DNA of 64,000 nucleotides from Thalassobacillus cyri (GCF_900107755.1 NZ_FNQR01000002.1:333141-397140), one strand, 5' to 3'. Shown: positions 53,377-63,501, counted from the first letter of the stretch. The notes: generated by a model from the letters alone, not told the origin. Made by a program: numbers and translations.

Positions 53377-54416
53377 ATATGGTGATTCGCCAAATATTCT
53401 CCGGCATTCTCTTCAGTGTAATTACGGCTGTTATCATAGCAGGTGCAACTTTCCTTGCTTTTCCGTTACAAGATTGGAAAGATTTATGGGAAGTAGAAGT
53501 GTTTGATTTTCCCTATCTGCTGTGGATCATCATTCTCCCTGTAAGCGTTGGTTTGATTACCGGTATATCCTACGGCTGGTTCTGGCGTCGGAAGCTTTAT
53601 AGTATGGATCGCCAGTTGAACGATTTACTCAAAGGACAGAAACGCAGCGAGCCGGAAAATGAAACGGTTCAGGAAATCATAGATATTTATCGACATATCT
53701 CCGAGCTTGAAGAAAAAATGAAGAAACAAATAGAACTGTCGCAACGCTTGGCGACGGAGAGAGCGAATGAACGGGAGAAGAGCCTGCAGGAAGTAGTCAT
53801 CCAGGAGCGTAACCGCCTGGCCAGGGAGTTACATGATTCTGTCAGTCAGCAGTTATTCGCTGCTTCGATGATGATGTCAGCAATCAATGAAGGTGAAGCT
53901 CCAGGTGATGCAGGGCCAAAAAAACAGCTGGCTATGGTAGAAAAAATGATCCATCAATCCCAGTTGGAAATGCGGGCACTGCTGCTTCATTTACGCCCGG
54001 TAGCTTTAAAAGGGAAGTCGATCAGGGAAGGCGTAGAGGAACTGCTTGCTGAACTGACACAAAAGGTCCCTATGACGATTGACTGGAATATTGAAAACCT
54101 TGAGCTTGATAAGGGAGTAGAGGACCAGCTGTTTCGAATTTTACAGGAATCGATCTCTAATACTTTAAGACACGCAAAAGCAAACAGTCTTCATGTGATG
54201 TTGATTGAGCGTGATGAAATGATTATTATGCGAGTCATCGATGATGGAGTCGGATTTGATGTGGAAAAGGCAAAAACAAGCTCCTATGGGCTTCAGAATA
54301 TGCAGGAACGTGCCTATGAAGTAGGAGGAACACTGAAAGTCGTGAGTCTAGTAGGACAAGGGACGCGGCTGGAAGTGAAAATACCTGCAGTAAAGGAAGG
54401 TGAGGGCAATGATTAA
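53373..54416 (+). CDS. liaS: sensor histidine kinase LiaS
   Basis: A 347-residue NarL-type kinase. Two helices (about 9-30 and 45-68) flank a short outer loop, the hallmark of intramembrane-sensing kinases. HisKA_3 has the phosphoacceptor His154 in [11 protein letters not shown]; the ATPase domain contains DDGVGFD and [11 protein letters not shown]. It responds to lipid II-binding antibiotics in relatives. Overlaps both liaF and liaR. Confidence 0.93.
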   Translation: MNMVIRQIFSGILFSVITAVIIAGATFLAFPLQDWKDLWEVEVFDFPYLLWIIILPVSVGLITGISYGWFWRRKLYSMDRQLNDLLKGQKRSEPENETVQEIIDIYRHISELEEKMKKQIELSQRLATERANEREKSLQEVVIQERNRLARELHDSVSQQLFAASMMMSAINEGEAPGDAGPKKQLAMVEKMIHQSQLEMRALLLHLRPVALKGKSIREGVEELLAELTQKVPMTIDWNIENLELDKGVEDQLFRILQESISNTLRHAKANSLHVMLIERDEMIIMRVIDDGVGFDVEKAKTSSYGLQNMQERAYEVGGTLKVVSLVGQGTRLEVKIPAVKEGEGND

Positions 54417-55041
54417 GGTGCTATTTGCTGACGATCATGAAATGGTTCGTATCGGTGTATCGGCGTATCTTTCAGCCCAGGCGGATATCGAGGTAGTGGC
54501 AGAAGCTGATGATGGCGGGGAAGCTGTAGAGTTAGCTTTAGAAATGAAGCCGGACATCATTCTGATGGATCTGGTCATGAAAGAAATGGATGGGATTGAA
54601 GCGACCAGAAAAATCACTGCTGCCTGGCCCGAGGCAAAAATAATTATTGTCACGAGCTTCATCGATGATGAAAAGGTTTATCCTGCACTTGAAGCCGGTG
54701 CCACAAGTTATATGCTGAAAACTTCGAAAGCAGACGAGATCGCTTCGGCTATTCGGGCCACATACGAGGGGCAATCGATTCTTGAACCGGAAGTTACAGG
54801 CAAAATTATGAATCGTATGCGTAAGAAACCTGAGGATCACCTGCATGAGCAGTTGACGGGGCGTGAATTGGAAATTTTGCTGAAGATAGCAGAAGGGAAA
54901 ACTAATCAGGAAATAGCTGATGAGTTATTCATTGCACTGAAAACCGTCAAAGTTCATGTTAGTAATATTCTTGGTAAACTGGAAGTGCATGATCGGACCC
55001 AGGCAGTCATTTATGCTTTCAAGCATGATTTGACCCAATGA
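54409..55041 (+). CDS. liaR: response regulator LiaR
   Basis: A 210-residue NarL/FixJ regulator. The receiver has Asp8-Asp9, phosphoacceptor Asp54 in ILMDLVM and the Thr/Lys switch residues ([11 protein letters not shown]). The C-terminal LuxR helix-turn-helix is [32 protein letters not shown]. The ATG at 54409, eight bases inside the liaS end, has GGTGAGG upstream. It should activate liaIH upstream. Confidence 0.94.
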   Translation: MIKVLFADDHEMVRIGVSAYLSAQADIEVVAEADDGGEAVELALEMKPDIILMDLVMKEMDGIEATRKITAAWPEAKIIIVTSFIDDEKVYPALEAGATSYMLKTSKADEIASAIRATYEGQSILEPEVTGKIMNRMRKKPEDHLHEQLTGRELEILLKIAEGKTNQEIADELFIALKTVKVHVSNILGKLEVHDRTQAVIYAFKHDLTQ

Positions 55042-55064
55042 TTTGAAGGAAGGGGAGTATAGGG

Positions 55065-55832
55065 ATGGTACATATACCAGTGGCTGTGCAAATGTATACC
55101 TTGCGTCATGAAAGTGCACAAGACTTTGCTGGTACATTAAAAAGAGTAGCTGAATTAGGGTTTGAGGGAGTAGAATTTGCGGGGTATGGAGGGTTAGCTG
55201 TATCAGAAGTCAAGGCCTTGATCGATGGATTAAGACTTCAGGCAGTATCCAGCCATGTTCCGTTGGAAACCTTACAAGCTGAGTTGCAGAAAGTTATCTA
55301 CAATCAAAAGATACTGGGAAGTGAATATATTGTAGTTCCGTTCTTAAGTCAAGAGCAGCGCACTGATAAAGGCTACCAGGCGCTTATCTCTTTTTTGCGA
55401 GAAGCAGGAGAAGCATGCCGGGCAGAGGGAATCACCCTTTGCTATCATAACCATGACTTTGAACTTGATCAGTTACCAGGAGGCCGGAGTGCGCTGGAAA
55501 CTATATTTGATGCCACTACCGCGGACCAACTGCATACGGAGCTTGATGTCTATTGGCTGAAGAAAGCAGGGGAGAACCCTGTCGAATGGATGAGTCGTTA
55601 TCAAGGGCGGTCACCGCTCATTCATTTAAAAGATATGACAACGGACGAAGAGCAATTTTTTGCGGAACTTGGCACTGGCGGTGTGGATATCGATGCAGTG
55701 CTGGAAGCGGGTGAAGAAGCAGGGGTTCAATGGTGGATCGTAGAACAGGATGAAAGTCGCCGGAAACCGTTTGACAGCTTGGAGATTAGTATCAATTATT
55801 TAAAAGATAGACTTCCACAATTAAATAACTAG
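55065..55832 (+). CDS. sugar phosphate isomerase/epimerase family protein (TIM barrel)
   Basis: A 255-residue AP-endonuclease-2-like barrel. AVQMYTLRHESAQDFAGTLKRVAELGFEGVEFAGYGG marks the N-terminus; YHNHDFEL, TELDVYWLKKAG and HLKDM supply likely Mn2+ ligands. Relatives act on inositol-derived or keto sugars (IolE/IolI, YcjR). No pathway genes are nearby, so the substrate is open. It lies 23 bases after liaR with a GGAAGGGGAG site and may be read through from lia. A strong terminator follows. Confidence 0.83.
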   Translation: MVHIPVAVQMYTLRHESAQDFAGTLKRVAELGFEGVEFAGYGGLAVSEVKALIDGLRLQAVSSHVPLETLQAELQKVIYNQKILGSEYIVVPFLSQEQRTDKGYQALISFLREAGEACRAEGITLCYHNHDFELDQLPGGRSALETIFDATTADQLHTELDVYWLKKAGENPVEWMSRYQGRSPLIHLKDMTTDEEQFFAELGTGGVDIDAVLEAGEEAGVQWWIVEQDESRRKPFDSLEISINYLKDRLPQLNN

Positions 55833-55853
55833 CTATGGAAGACTGCATAATTA

Positions 55854-55890
55854 AAGCCAGGACCTGTAAAAATAAGGGTCCTGGCTTTTG
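55854..55890 (+). terminator. Terminator of the lia-isomerase transcript
   Basis: AAAGCCAGGACC with GGTCCTGGCTTT, 12 bp, and a T-rich tail. Confidence 0.9.
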
Positions 55891-55945
55891 TAATAGTTGT
55901 CAGCCATATCAATGAAAGGATTTATGCATACTCCAAGTTATTTTG

Positions 55946-55993
55946 TTGACTTTCATTCAGTTGTACTATAAAATTATCTCAAATTCGAGATAA
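55946..55993 (+). promoter_or_regulatory. mhqO promoter and MhqR-type operator
   Basis: -35 TTGACT (55946-55951) and -10 TAAAAT (55969-55974) with a 17-bp spacer. TTATCTC (55974-55980) and GAGATAA (55987-55993) form a dyad that matches the MhqR operator consensus tATCTcgaAtTCgAGATa closely. A quinone-responsive MhqR repressor is predicted to act here. Confidence 0.85.
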
Positions 55994-56011
55994 TTAACAG
56001 GAGGCACTATC

Positions 56012-56983
56012 ATGGAATTATTAGGCCTGCATCATGTTTCCATTTTGACCGGAAAAGCTGAAGATAACTACCGTTTTTATACAAAGGTGTTGGGAATGCG
56101 TCTCGTCAAAAAGTCTGTCAACCAGGACGATACGACATCGTATCATCTATTCTATGGGGATGCGAAAGGGAACCCGGGTACAGAGTTGACCTTTTTTGAT
56201 ATTCCGATGCTAGCCAGAACTCACCCAGGAGTGTCGAGTATATCGGCGACTTCACTTCGGGTGAAGGACACGGAGGCATTACAATTTTGGAAGCAAAGGT
56301 TCGATGAAAAGCGTGTCGAGCATGGCGAAATCACGCAGCGTGCAGGGAGAGAAACGCTTGCTTTTGAAGATACGGAAGGTACAAAAGTAATATTAGTAGC
56401 GGATAACGGAGAAACGGGGGTAGAGCCGGGGGAAGCGTGGGAGACAGAAGAGATTCCAAAACAGCATGCGATTGTGGGATTGGGGCCAGTGACATTGACC
56501 GTTGCTGACTTGAAGCCGACGGAAAAAGTATTAACCGGCTTGATGGGTTTTACACATGTTGGCTCTTACCCATCCCTAATTAGTGAAACCCTTCCGGATA
56601 TAGAGATCTATGCTACTGGAAAGGGAGGAACGGGAGCTGAGGTGCACCTTGAAACACGTCCTGACCTGCCAAAAGAACGTATCGGCCGTGGCGGCGTCCA
56701 TCACGTAGCCTTTCGTGTACCGGATGAAAAAGAATACGATGTCTGGGCAGAGCGCATCCAACAAGCCCGCATCCCCAATTCCGGAAAAGTAGACCGCCAT
56801 TATTTCAAAGCGCTATACTTCCGGGAGCCGAACGGCATTTTGTTCGAACTATCTACGGACACACCTGGCTTCGATGTGGATGAACCTATTGAATCATTGG
56901 GCGAAAACTTGTCACTGCCGCCATTTTTGGAGCCGGATAGAGAAGAAATCGAAGCTAAGCTGCGCCCACTGGATCTGTCGTAA
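56012..56983 (+). CDS. mhqO: ring-cleaving dioxygenase of the MhqO/MhqA type
   Basis: A 323-residue protein with two VOC modules (about 1-150 and 155-310). LHHVSILTGKAEDNYRFYTKVLGMRLVKKSVNQDD and FREPNGILFELSTDTPGFDVDEP are the MhqO/MhqA signatures; His7 and Glu in ILFELS are candidate metal ligands. Members open hydroquinone rings and protect against quinones. The MhqR-like operator directly upstream supports this. AGGAGG precedes the start. Confidence 0.9.
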   Translation: MELLGLHHVSILTGKAEDNYRFYTKVLGMRLVKKSVNQDDTTSYHLFYGDAKGNPGTELTFFDIPMLARTHPGVSSISATSLRVKDTEALQFWKQRFDEKRVEHGEITQRAGRETLAFEDTEGTKVILVADNGETGVEPGEAWETEEIPKQHAIVGLGPVTLTVADLKPTEKVLTGLMGFTHVGSYPSLISETLPDIEIYATGKGGTGAEVHLETRPDLPKERIGRGGVHHVAFRVPDEKEYDVWAERIQQARIPNSGKVDRHYFKALYFREPNGILFELSTDTPGFDVDEPIESLGENLSLPPFLEPDREEIEAKLRPLDLS

Positions 56984-57015
56984 ATAAAAAGCCTGTGAAC
57001 CGTATTAACAAATTA

Positions 57016-57052
57016 AAAGAGGGAACATTTTTTTAATTAGGTTTCCTCTTTT
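57016..57052 (+). terminator. Terminator of mhqO
   Basis: AAAGAGG.AAC with GTT.CCTCTTT and a T-rich tail. It overlaps the 3' end of the small gene on the other strand. Confidence 0.65.
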
Positions 57053-57216
57053 TTATTTTCACGTTTCTTCCCCGAGAGATAGAGCAGCCACCCTGCAATT
57101 GCCATGCCTGATTCGACAAAATGAAGACTTCCGTATCGAATCAGATTCCATAAAAATAAGCCCCCAAACACGATCAGCAGCATCTGACCAATACCCTTCA
57201 ATAAATAAGTTCCCAA
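57037..57216 (-). CDS. small membrane protein, 59 residues
   Basis: TTG at 57216 lies seven bases after AAGGAGG. The protein has two hydrophobic segments (about 8-23 and 37-48) and a very basic/acidic tail ending SGKKRENKKEET. Not recognised; size and charge fit small Bacillus membrane proteins of unknown role. Its frame is open with Bacillus-like codon use and no competing frame. Confidence 0.7.
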   Translation of the reverse strand: MGTYLLKGIGQMLLIVFGGLFLWNLIRYGSLHFVESGMAIAGWLLYLSGKKRENKKEET

Positions 57217-57352
57217 ACAAAAACCTCCTTGTCTGTTCTTGTATCTTGTTCTATTTTAAGTGACAGGAAATCACAATGCCATCAATTAAGCGCTTTATAC
57301 AATTTATTATTGGGAATACTAAAACCAGATAAAGACGGAAGAGGTGATTGTG

Positions 57353-58051
57353 TTGAAATGGAACAACCAATTGGCAGATAATTTGAAATGGACAGGTGAT
57401 ATTTCGAACAGAGAACAAAAAGAGCTGGTGGCTCTTCGAGTAGCAGAACATGTAAAGGACGGGCAGGTAATAGGAGTCGGATCAGGATCTACTGCCTTTC
57501 TTGCAATTCAGGCAATAGCCAGTAAAGTGAAAAAGGAAAATTTAACGGTAACTGCGATTCCTACATCAGTAGAAGTTGCTTTAAGCTGTGCTCGGGCAGG
57601 GATTTCGACTACAACCTTAGCACAGACGAGGCCGGATTGGGGTTTCGACGGCGCGGATGAAGTCGATTCGGAATTCAACCTTATCAAAGGTCGTGGCGGA
57701 GCGATGTTTGCAGAAAAGCTGGTAATGGCCAGTTCGCCAAAAACGTATATCCTGGTAGATGAAAGCAAATTCGTCAACCGGCTCGGTCACAATTTTCCTG
57801 TGCCAGTAGAAATCGATCCACGAGCTATCCATCTTGTTGAAACGAAGCTGCAGGAAATGGATGTTTCCGCAGTGGGTCTTAGGATGGCCAAACATAAAGA
57901 TGGCCCGGTTATTACAGAAGCCGGTAATCTGATTTTAGAAGTAAGGTTTAACCATATCGGGTTGACGACAGAACAAGACTTGAATGCAATTCCCGGGGTA
58001 ATAGAGAACGGTATCTTCTTCAATTATCCAGTGGAGGTTATATCTAATTGA
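57353..58051 (+). CDS. rpiA: ribose-5-phosphate isomerase A
   Basis: Interconverts ribose 5-phosphate and ribulose 5-phosphate. GVGSGSTA near the N-terminus, DGADEVD (catalytic Asp) and KGRGGA are the RpiA motifs; the length of 232 residues is normal. AAGAGGTGAT lies upstream; TTG 57353 and GTG 57350 or 57344 are possible starts, with TTG having the best spacing. Bacillus species usually use RpiB, so RpiA here is either an extra or a replacement. Confidence 0.93.
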   Translation: MKWNNQLADNLKWTGDISNREQKELVALRVAEHVKDGQVIGVGSGSTAFLAIQAIASKVKKENLTVTAIPTSVEVALSCARAGISTTTLAQTRPDWGFDGADEVDSEFNLIKGRGGAMFAEKLVMASSPKTYILVDESKFVNRLGHNFPVPVEIDPRAIHLVETKLQEMDVSAVGLRMAKHKDGPVITEAGNLILEVRFNHIGLTTEQDLNAIPGVIENGIFFNYPVEVISN

Positions 58052-58053
58052 TT

Positions 58054-58090
58054 TGGCCCCATCAGTGAATGCTGGTGGGGTTTATTTTTG
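58054..58090 (+). terminator. Terminator of rpiA
   Basis: GGCCCCATCAG with CTGGTGGGGTT and a TTTATTTTT tail. Confidence 0.85.
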
Positions 58091-58158
58091 GGGATTTTAA
58101 AAGCGGCAAGGAGAACATGGTAAACTATAACTAGCAATGAAAAAGGAGTGTGAGAGTT

Positions 58159-58995
58159 TTGAAATACGAAGATTCCAAAGCGAATGAAAAAGTACATACT
58201 GACTTCAGGGAACGCATGACTTATGGCGAGTACCTTGACCTTGATCAACTTTTGAATGCTCAAAATCGTTTGTCCGATCACCATGATGAAATGCTGTTTA
58301 TCATTATCCATCAAGTAAGTGAACTTTGGATGAAATTGATTCTCCATGAAATACGTGCATCGATTGATGCAATCAGGGGAGGCGACTTGCAGGGTGCTTT
58401 TAAAATGCTTGCCAGAGTTTCGAAAATCCAAACCCAAATCATCCATGCCTGGGACGTTTTATCAACGCTGACACCAGCAGAATATATTCAGTTTCGTGAT
58501 CAGCTGGGACAGGCTTCCGGTTTCCAATCCTACCAATACCGCATGATTGAATTCGCTCTTGGTTACAAGACTTCGCATGTCTTAAAAATTTATGAGAAAA
58601 ATCCTGAGCTTCACGCCAAATTGAAAAATGCTTATGAATCGCCAAGTATTTACGATGCTGCAATCGAAGCTCTTGCAAAGGCAGGACTCGATATTAACCC
58701 TGATCTTGTCAATCGTGATTTCACCAAAACTTATCACGGTGACCCTACTGTGGAAGCTGCCTGGACGACTGTTTATAAAAATGTGGAAAAATATTGGGAT
58801 CTCTATCAGCTTGCTGAAAAGCTTGTAGATATCGAGGATTGGCTTCAGCAATGGCGTTTCCGTCATATGAAAACAGTGGAACGTATCATTGGACATAAAA
58901 CAGGAACCGGTGGATCCTCCGGTATCGGTTATTTAAAAAAGGTACTCGACCATCGTTTTTTTCCAGAATTATGGGACGTTCGAACGAATTTGTGA
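58159..58995 (+). CDS. kynA: tryptophan 2,3-dioxygenase
   Basis: Heme enzyme (278 residues) that opens the indole ring of tryptophan to N-formylkynurenine. [18 protein letters not shown] with active-site His51, YEKNP and the C-terminal [21 protein letters not shown], with the axial heme His and substrate loop, are diagnostic. AAGGAG lies ten bases before TTG 58159; GTG at 58150 is too close to it. kynB and kynU are not next to it. Confidence 0.93.
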   Translation: MKYEDSKANEKVHTDFRERMTYGEYLDLDQLLNAQNRLSDHHDEMLFIIIHQVSELWMKLILHEIRASIDAIRGGDLQGAFKMLARVSKIQTQIIHAWDVLSTLTPAEYIQFRDQLGQASGFQSYQYRMIEFALGYKTSHVLKIYEKNPELHAKLKNAYESPSIYDAAIEALAKAGLDINPDLVNRDFTKTYHGDPTVEAAWTTVYKNVEKYWDLYQLAEKLVDIEDWLQQWRFRHMKTVERIIGHKTGTGGSSGIGYLKKVLDHRFFPELWDVRTNL

Positions 58996-59099
58996 TAGAA
59001 ATAGCAATTTTGCACGATAAAGTAAAAAAAATGTCGATTAATATTACAAACATGTTACAATGAGATTACTCACTTTAACCATAGAAGGGTAATCTAACT

Positions 59100-60530
59100 A
59101 TGAAGCGAATGATAATATCCATAACAATTCTGCTGCTCATACTTTTAACTGCTTGTTCAACAGCAAGTACGGATAAAAAGGCAAGCGGGCAGTCAGAGGG
59201 TAACAAAGATACACAACTGAATTTTGAAATAGAGTCTATCATCGAGGAATATGAAGATTATCGGTTAGCGGTACACTATCCTCAGACCTCCAATGATCAA
59301 CTGAACCAAATAATATTGGATTATGTGAAGAAAAATATAGCAAATTTCAAACAAGACAGCTACCAATTGAAGCAGGAGGAGAACAGTAAAGCGTCCCATG
59401 AGTTTAACATTGACTTTGAGCTTCTTCATACTTCCGGGGGAATTGTCAGCATTGAATTCAAGGAAGTTACTGATTTCGGAACGGATCAGCCTGTAATTGG
59501 TAATTCTGTCCTTAACTTCGATTTGTCTAAAGGGAAGCGTTTGAAATTGGCCCATTTGTTCAAAAAGGATAGCGACTACTTAAGTAAGCTATCAGAATAT
59601 GTGATAAACCAGTTACGTACGAACGAGCGTCTGGAGGCAGGTTTTGATGAAGGTTGGATTAAACGCTCAATCCTTCCTCAAGAAGAAAGTTTCCAAGTGT
59701 TTTCTTTCAATGAAGATGGCATTACACTTTATTACCAGCCTTCCAATAAGGAAAAGAAAGCTCCGGTTGTGAAGGTGACAGTGCCTGAATATCAATTGAT
59801 TGATATTATGAAAGAAAGATATTCCCAGGCTTTGAAACATAATAACCCGGAGCCTCTTTCTAAAAACCTTAGCTCCTCATCGAAGGATATCCAACAGAGT
59901 ACAAAGCAGCTAAGGGACAGACAGAAAAATAAGCGGATTGCTTTGACATTCGATGACGGGCCGCACCCGATAGTAACGAAACAGGTACTGGAGGAATTAG
60001 AGACTTATGGCGGTAATGCAACTTTTTTCGTGCTCGGAAACCGGCTTGCTTATTATCCTGAACTGGTGAAGCAAATCGCTGCTTCCGGACATGAAATTGG
60101 AAATCACTCTTGGAACCACCGTGAATTGACCAGACTTGAACCTTCTGCTATAGAAGAACAGTTACATCGAACGTCAGCTAAGCTGGAGGAATTGACTGGA
60201 AAATATCCTCGCATTGTTAAAGCTCCTTATGGGCATGTAAATAAAGAAGTTCAACAAGTTGCCGGGCTGCCGATCATTAATAATAGTCATGATATTGAAA
60301 CTTGGCGTCTGGCAGATCCGCAATCTATTATTAATGAAGTGATGACGAAAGCAGAAGATGGGGCAATCATATCACTGCAGGAAGCATCACCTTATGTAGA
60401 CAAAGTAATCGAACCTCTGCTCAGAAGATTGAATGAGGAAGGTTATCAATTTGTAACGGTAAGCGAGTTGAGGAAAGAGGAACAAACGGATATGGCCGGT
60501 GCACCACCAGTGCTGGCTTGGCTTCCATAG
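59100..60530 (+). CDS. PdaC-like polysaccharide deacetylase lipoprotein, altered catalytic motifs
   Basis: 476 residues: lipoprotein signal (lipobox LTAC, Cys19), a DUF3298/DUF4163-like N-terminal region (about 40-250, FKEVTDFGTDQPVIG) and a NodB deacetylase domain (about 275-465). Catalytic blocks: TFDDGPHP with the base Asp pair and GNHSWNHREL with zinc histidines are intact. The RxPYG block reads KAPYGH, and the usual LLHD near the C-end reads SLQEAS, without His. It should act on cell-wall glycan, but activity is doubtful. Convergent with hom. Confidence 0.85.
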   Translation: MKRMIISITILLLILLTACSTASTDKKASGQSEGNKDTQLNFEIESIIEEYEDYRLAVHYPQTSNDQLNQIILDYVKKNIANFKQDSYQLKQEENSKASHEFNIDFELLHTSGGIVSIEFKEVTDFGTDQPVIGNSVLNFDLSKGKRLKLAHLFKKDSDYLSKLSEYVINQLRTNERLEAGFDEGWIKRSILPQEESFQVFSFNEDGITLYYQPSNKEKKAPVVKVTVPEYQLIDIMKERYSQALKHNNPEPLSKNLSSSSKDIQQSTKQLRDRQKNKRIALTFDDGPHPIVTKQVLEELETYGGNATFFVLGNRLAYYPELVKQIAASGHEIGNHSWNHRELTRLEPSAIEEQLHRTSAKLEELTGKYPRIVKAPYGHVNKEVQQVAGLPIINNSHDIETWRLADPQSIINEVMTKAEDGAIISLQEASPYVDKVIEPLLRRLNEEGYQFVTVSELRKEEQTDMAGAPPVLAWLP

Positions 60531-60538
60531 AGATAAAA

Positions 60539-60572
60539 AGCAGCAAGCTCCTGATTAGAGGGGCTTGCTGCT
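60539..60572. terminator. Terminator shared by the PdaC-like gene and hom
   Basis: AGCAGCAAGC (60539-60548) with GCTTGCTGCT (60563-60572), followed by TTTCTTT on plus and preceded by AAAAA (T on minus). Confidence 0.88.
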
Positions 60573-60576
60573 TTCT

Positions 60577-61584
60577 TTACACTGCTGCCTGGTCTTTGTA
60601 TTGGTGTATGGAATGATTCTCAGGTTCGTGCTGAAAAATGGCAACTAGATCTTCAACCATCGCACTGGCTGTTGGTAATTTGCCTGCCCCTGGTCCGATC
60701 AGGGTGATGGTACCTACTATATTACTTGTAATAGCAATGGCATTATCCACTCCGTCAATGTTATAGAGCGGATGGGAAGAGGAGAGCAATAAAGGTGAAA
60801 CTTCAGCTTTTAGTTGATCTCCTTCTTTGTAGATGACAGCAATGTGTTTATATTTCTTATTATTCTCCTGTGCAGCCTGGATATCTGTACTAGTAAGGTC
60901 TTTGATTCCTGTTTTTTCTACCTTATGCCAAGCTGGCTGGTCATTGAATATCAGCTGACTTAAAATCATCAGCTTGTTGAATGCGTCCGTACCATCGATG
61001 TCATTCGTAGGATCTGCTTCTGCATAACCTTTCTCTTTCGCTTCGGCTAAGGCGGTTTTGAAATCGATGGAACGTTCGCTCATGGCTGTCAAAATATAAT
61101 TGCTGGTACCATTTAAGATCGCTTCAATTTTTTCTACCCGGTTGACCTGCAATAACTGCTCAATCGTGCGAATCACAGGTGTTCCACCAGCTGTTGTAGC
61201 CTCAAAACCTATTTTCACATCGTTTTCTCGAGCTTTCTCGAGCAGAGATTTCGCATGCTTGGCGAACATCATTTTATTCGCTGTGATGACGTGGACGCCT
61301 TTATCCAAGGCGTGTGTCAGGTAGGAAAGTGCCGGTTCCTCACCTACAATCGCTTCAAATACCACATCCAGTTCGGGAAGGGTGATGATTTCTTCAAAAT
61401 TTGTGGTCACTACTATATTCTCCGGAAGGTTCTTGTGTTTAGAAGGATTCTGGACAAGAATAGCAACAATTTCTACTTCCTTCCCCAGGAGGATTCGCAG
61501 CCTTTCCTGGTGTTCATGAAGAACTTCATGAATTCCTTGCCCGACCGTACCATAACCAAGCAGTGCGGCTTTTATCTTCTTCAT
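60577..61584 (-). CDS. hom: homoserine dehydrogenase (short form, no ACT domain)
   Basis: 335 residues. GYGTVGQG at 10-17 binds NAD(P); EATTAGGTPVI, NGTSNYILTAM and ADPTNDIDGTDAFNK are the catalytic signature. It lacks the C-terminal ACT domain of threonine-sensitive enzymes and follows metY in an S-box-controlled operon, so it supplies homoserine for methionine. GGAGGATTACC precedes the start. Confidence 0.93.
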   Translation of the reverse strand: MKKIKAALLGYGTVGQGIHEVLHEHQERLRILLGKEVEIVAILVQNPSKHKNLPENIVVTTNFEEIITLPELDVVFEAIVGEEPALSYLTHALDKGVHVITANKMMFAKHAKSLLEKARENDVKIGFEATTAGGTPVIRTIEQLLQVNRVEKIEAILNGTSNYILTAMSERSIDFKTALAEAKEKGYAEADPTNDIDGTDAFNKLMILSQLIFNDQPAWHKVEKTGIKDLTSTDIQAAQENNKKYKHIAVIYKEGDQLKAEVSPLLLSSSHPLYNIDGVDNAIAITSNIVGTITLIGPGAGKLPTASAMVEDLVAIFQHEPENHSIHQYKDQAAV

Positions 61585-61648
61585 GGTAATCCTCCTTCAG
61601 ACCGATTATTCCGCTAACCGGCTGTTTGAAATATCTCAGGCATTTCTC

Positions 61649-63361
61649 TTATAAAGTCAGCGCTGCATCCGAATGATCCGTCGCTTGTCTCAGTGTAACT
61701 GCGCGTTCATAAAGGTTATCCCCTGCTACAGTTCCAAGCTCTTTATCCAGAGTGATAGCTTCATTCTCTTTTAGCCAAACCAATGCAGGAGACAGGTTAG
61801 TGACTTCTTTTATGTTGTTTCTGATTTCAGTTGCAGATTCGCTATAGACGATGTCAACTTTGGTATCAAGCAGCTCATCTTTTTCAGAGATATCTTTAAT
61901 GATGAAACCTAAACGCTCCAGCTTTTTGATTTCCTGTTTACCAGTTTCAGAGAATTCTCCCACTGTAGTGATGACGCGTCGTCTCAAATCGCCATTTTCA
62001 CGATCCAGAGAAGATCCAAGTACTGTTTGTACAGTGTCTTTTTCTTTAGTAGGACCCGCCGGGTTTTCTTCTCCTGTAGCGATAGCGATTGCCTGGTCCA
62101 ACTCAGCAAGTAAGTCCTCGGTGGACTCCAGTCCGATCGAGAGCCGGATCAATTCTTCTGTAACTCCTGTCTTTTCCAAGTCATCAGCGCTCAGCTGTTG
62201 ATGGGTCGTGGATGCCGGGTGGATGATCAATGATTTAGCATCCCCAACATTTGCTACGTGAGACCATAGATTAATATTATCAATGATCTTACGGCCAGCT
62301 TCTCTGCCGCCTTTGATTCCAAATACGACAATCGACCCTGCTCCATGATGTAAATATTTTTTCGCCAAATGATGGGTAGGGTGGTTTTCAAGGCCAGGAT
62401 AATTCACCCATTCCACCCCATCATGTTCGGTTAAGTGTTGGGCGACTTCTCGCGCGTTTTCCGTATGCTGTTTGATACGAAGGTGCAGAGTCTCCAGCCC
62501 TTGAAGCAATAGGAAAGCGTTTTGCGGACTGAGGCAGGCTCCAATATCGCGCAGTAGTTGGACACGCAGCTTGATAGCGAATGCTAATGGACCGACATCG
62601 TATGCATAGCGAAGCCCGTTGTAGCTCTCGTCGGGTTCTGTGAATCCAGGAAACTTGCCATTCGTCCAATCGAATCGTCCGCTGTCAACGACTACGCCAC
62701 CGATGGTTGTTCCATGACCGCCGATCCATTTGGTAGCGGAGTGCACGACAATGTCCGCTCCCCAGGTCAATGGTTTACAAATGTATGGAGTGGCGAAGGT
62801 GTTATCAATAATAAGCGGGATGCCGTTTTCATGAGCAACATCGGCAACTTCTTCAATGTCCAATACATTCAAGCTCGGGTTACCGATAATTTCAGAGAAA
62901 ATCGCTTTTGTGTTAGGCGTAATAGCTTCTCTGAAATTTTCTGGATCCGTACTATCTACAAAATTGACGGTGATCCCATAACGAGGCAGTGTATGGGTGA
63001 ATAGGTTATACGTACCGCCATACAAATTAGTTGAGGCGACGATTTCATCACCTGCAGAAGCGATGTTCAGAATCGCCAATGTGATTGCAGCCATCCCGGA
63101 AGAGGTGGCGACAGCGGCGGCACCATCCTCAAGCAATGCGATACGCTGTTCGAAAGCATCGACTGTCGGGTTCATGATTCGAGAGTAAATATTCCCTGGT
63201 TCTGCTAAGCCGAACAAGTTTTTGGCATGTTCCGTATCACGGAAAACATAGGAAGTAGTTTGATAGATGGGTACCGCACGGGATCCAGTGGAAGGATCAG
63301 CTTCCTGTCCTCCGTGCAGCAATAGGGTCTCGGGATTATAATGATGGGATGAAAAACTCAT
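61649..63361 (-). CDS. metY: O-acetylhomoserine sulfhydrylase with C-terminal extension
   Basis: 570 residues. The first 430 form a gamma-family PLP enzyme: [25 protein letters not shown] and [11 protein letters not shown] with Schiff-base Lys211; this converts O-acetylhomoserine and sulfide to homocysteine. Residues about 431-570 are extra. They begin after [11 protein letters not shown] and contain [28 protein letters not shown] and SPALVWL, faintly like a CoA-binding or Rossmann unit. GGAGGA precedes the ATG. First gene behind the SAM riboswitch; metX is not adjacent. Confidence 0.93.
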   Translation of the reverse strand: MSFSSHHYNPETLLLHGGQEADPSTGSRAVPIYQTTSYVFRDTEHAKNLFGLAEPGNIYSRIMNPTVDAFEQRIALLEDGAAAVATSSGMAAITLAILNIASAGDEIVASTNLYGGTYNLFTHTLPRYGITVNFVDSTDPENFREAITPNTKAIFSEIIGNPSLNVLDIEEVADVAHENGIPLIIDNTFATPYICKPLTWGADIVVHSATKWIGGHGTTIGGVVVDSGRFDWTNGKFPGFTEPDESYNGLRYAYDVGPLAFAIKLRVQLLRDIGACLSPQNAFLLLQGLETLHLRIKQHTENAREVAQHLTEHDGVEWVNYPGLENHPTHHLAKKYLHHGAGSIVVFGIKGGREAGRKIIDNINLWSHVANVGDAKSLIIHPASTTHQQLSADDLEKTGVTEELIRLSIGLESTEDLLAELDQAIAIATGEENPAGPTKEKDTVQTVLGSSLDRENGDLRRRVITTVGEFSETGKQEIKKLERLGFIIKDISEKDELLDTKVDIVYSESATEIRNNIKEVTNLSPALVWLKENEAITLDKELGTVAGDNLYERAVTLRQATDHSDAALTL

Positions 63362-63460
63362 GAAAATTCCTCCTTCAAATGATTAAGATAAGCAATCGGT
63401 TCGAAAGAGAGAGCATTCCGTTCAGAAAAGTGAGGCAGGTGAAAGAAGGTAGAGGGAAAT

Positions 63461-63488
63461 AAGAAAGCCCTCTTCATAAGAAGAGGGC
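63461..63488 (-). terminator. Riboswitch-controlled terminator upstream of metY
   Basis: GCCCTCTT (63467-63474) with AAGAGGGC (63481-63488), followed on the minus strand by TTTCTTATTT. It belongs to the expression platform of the S-box. Confidence 0.9.
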
Positions 63489-63501
63489 GTATGTACGTTT
63501 C

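Noticed and set aside
55065..55832. The TIM-barrel gene as a member of an inositol pathway.
   Set aside because: No other iol genes are nearby and the family is too broad to name a substrate.
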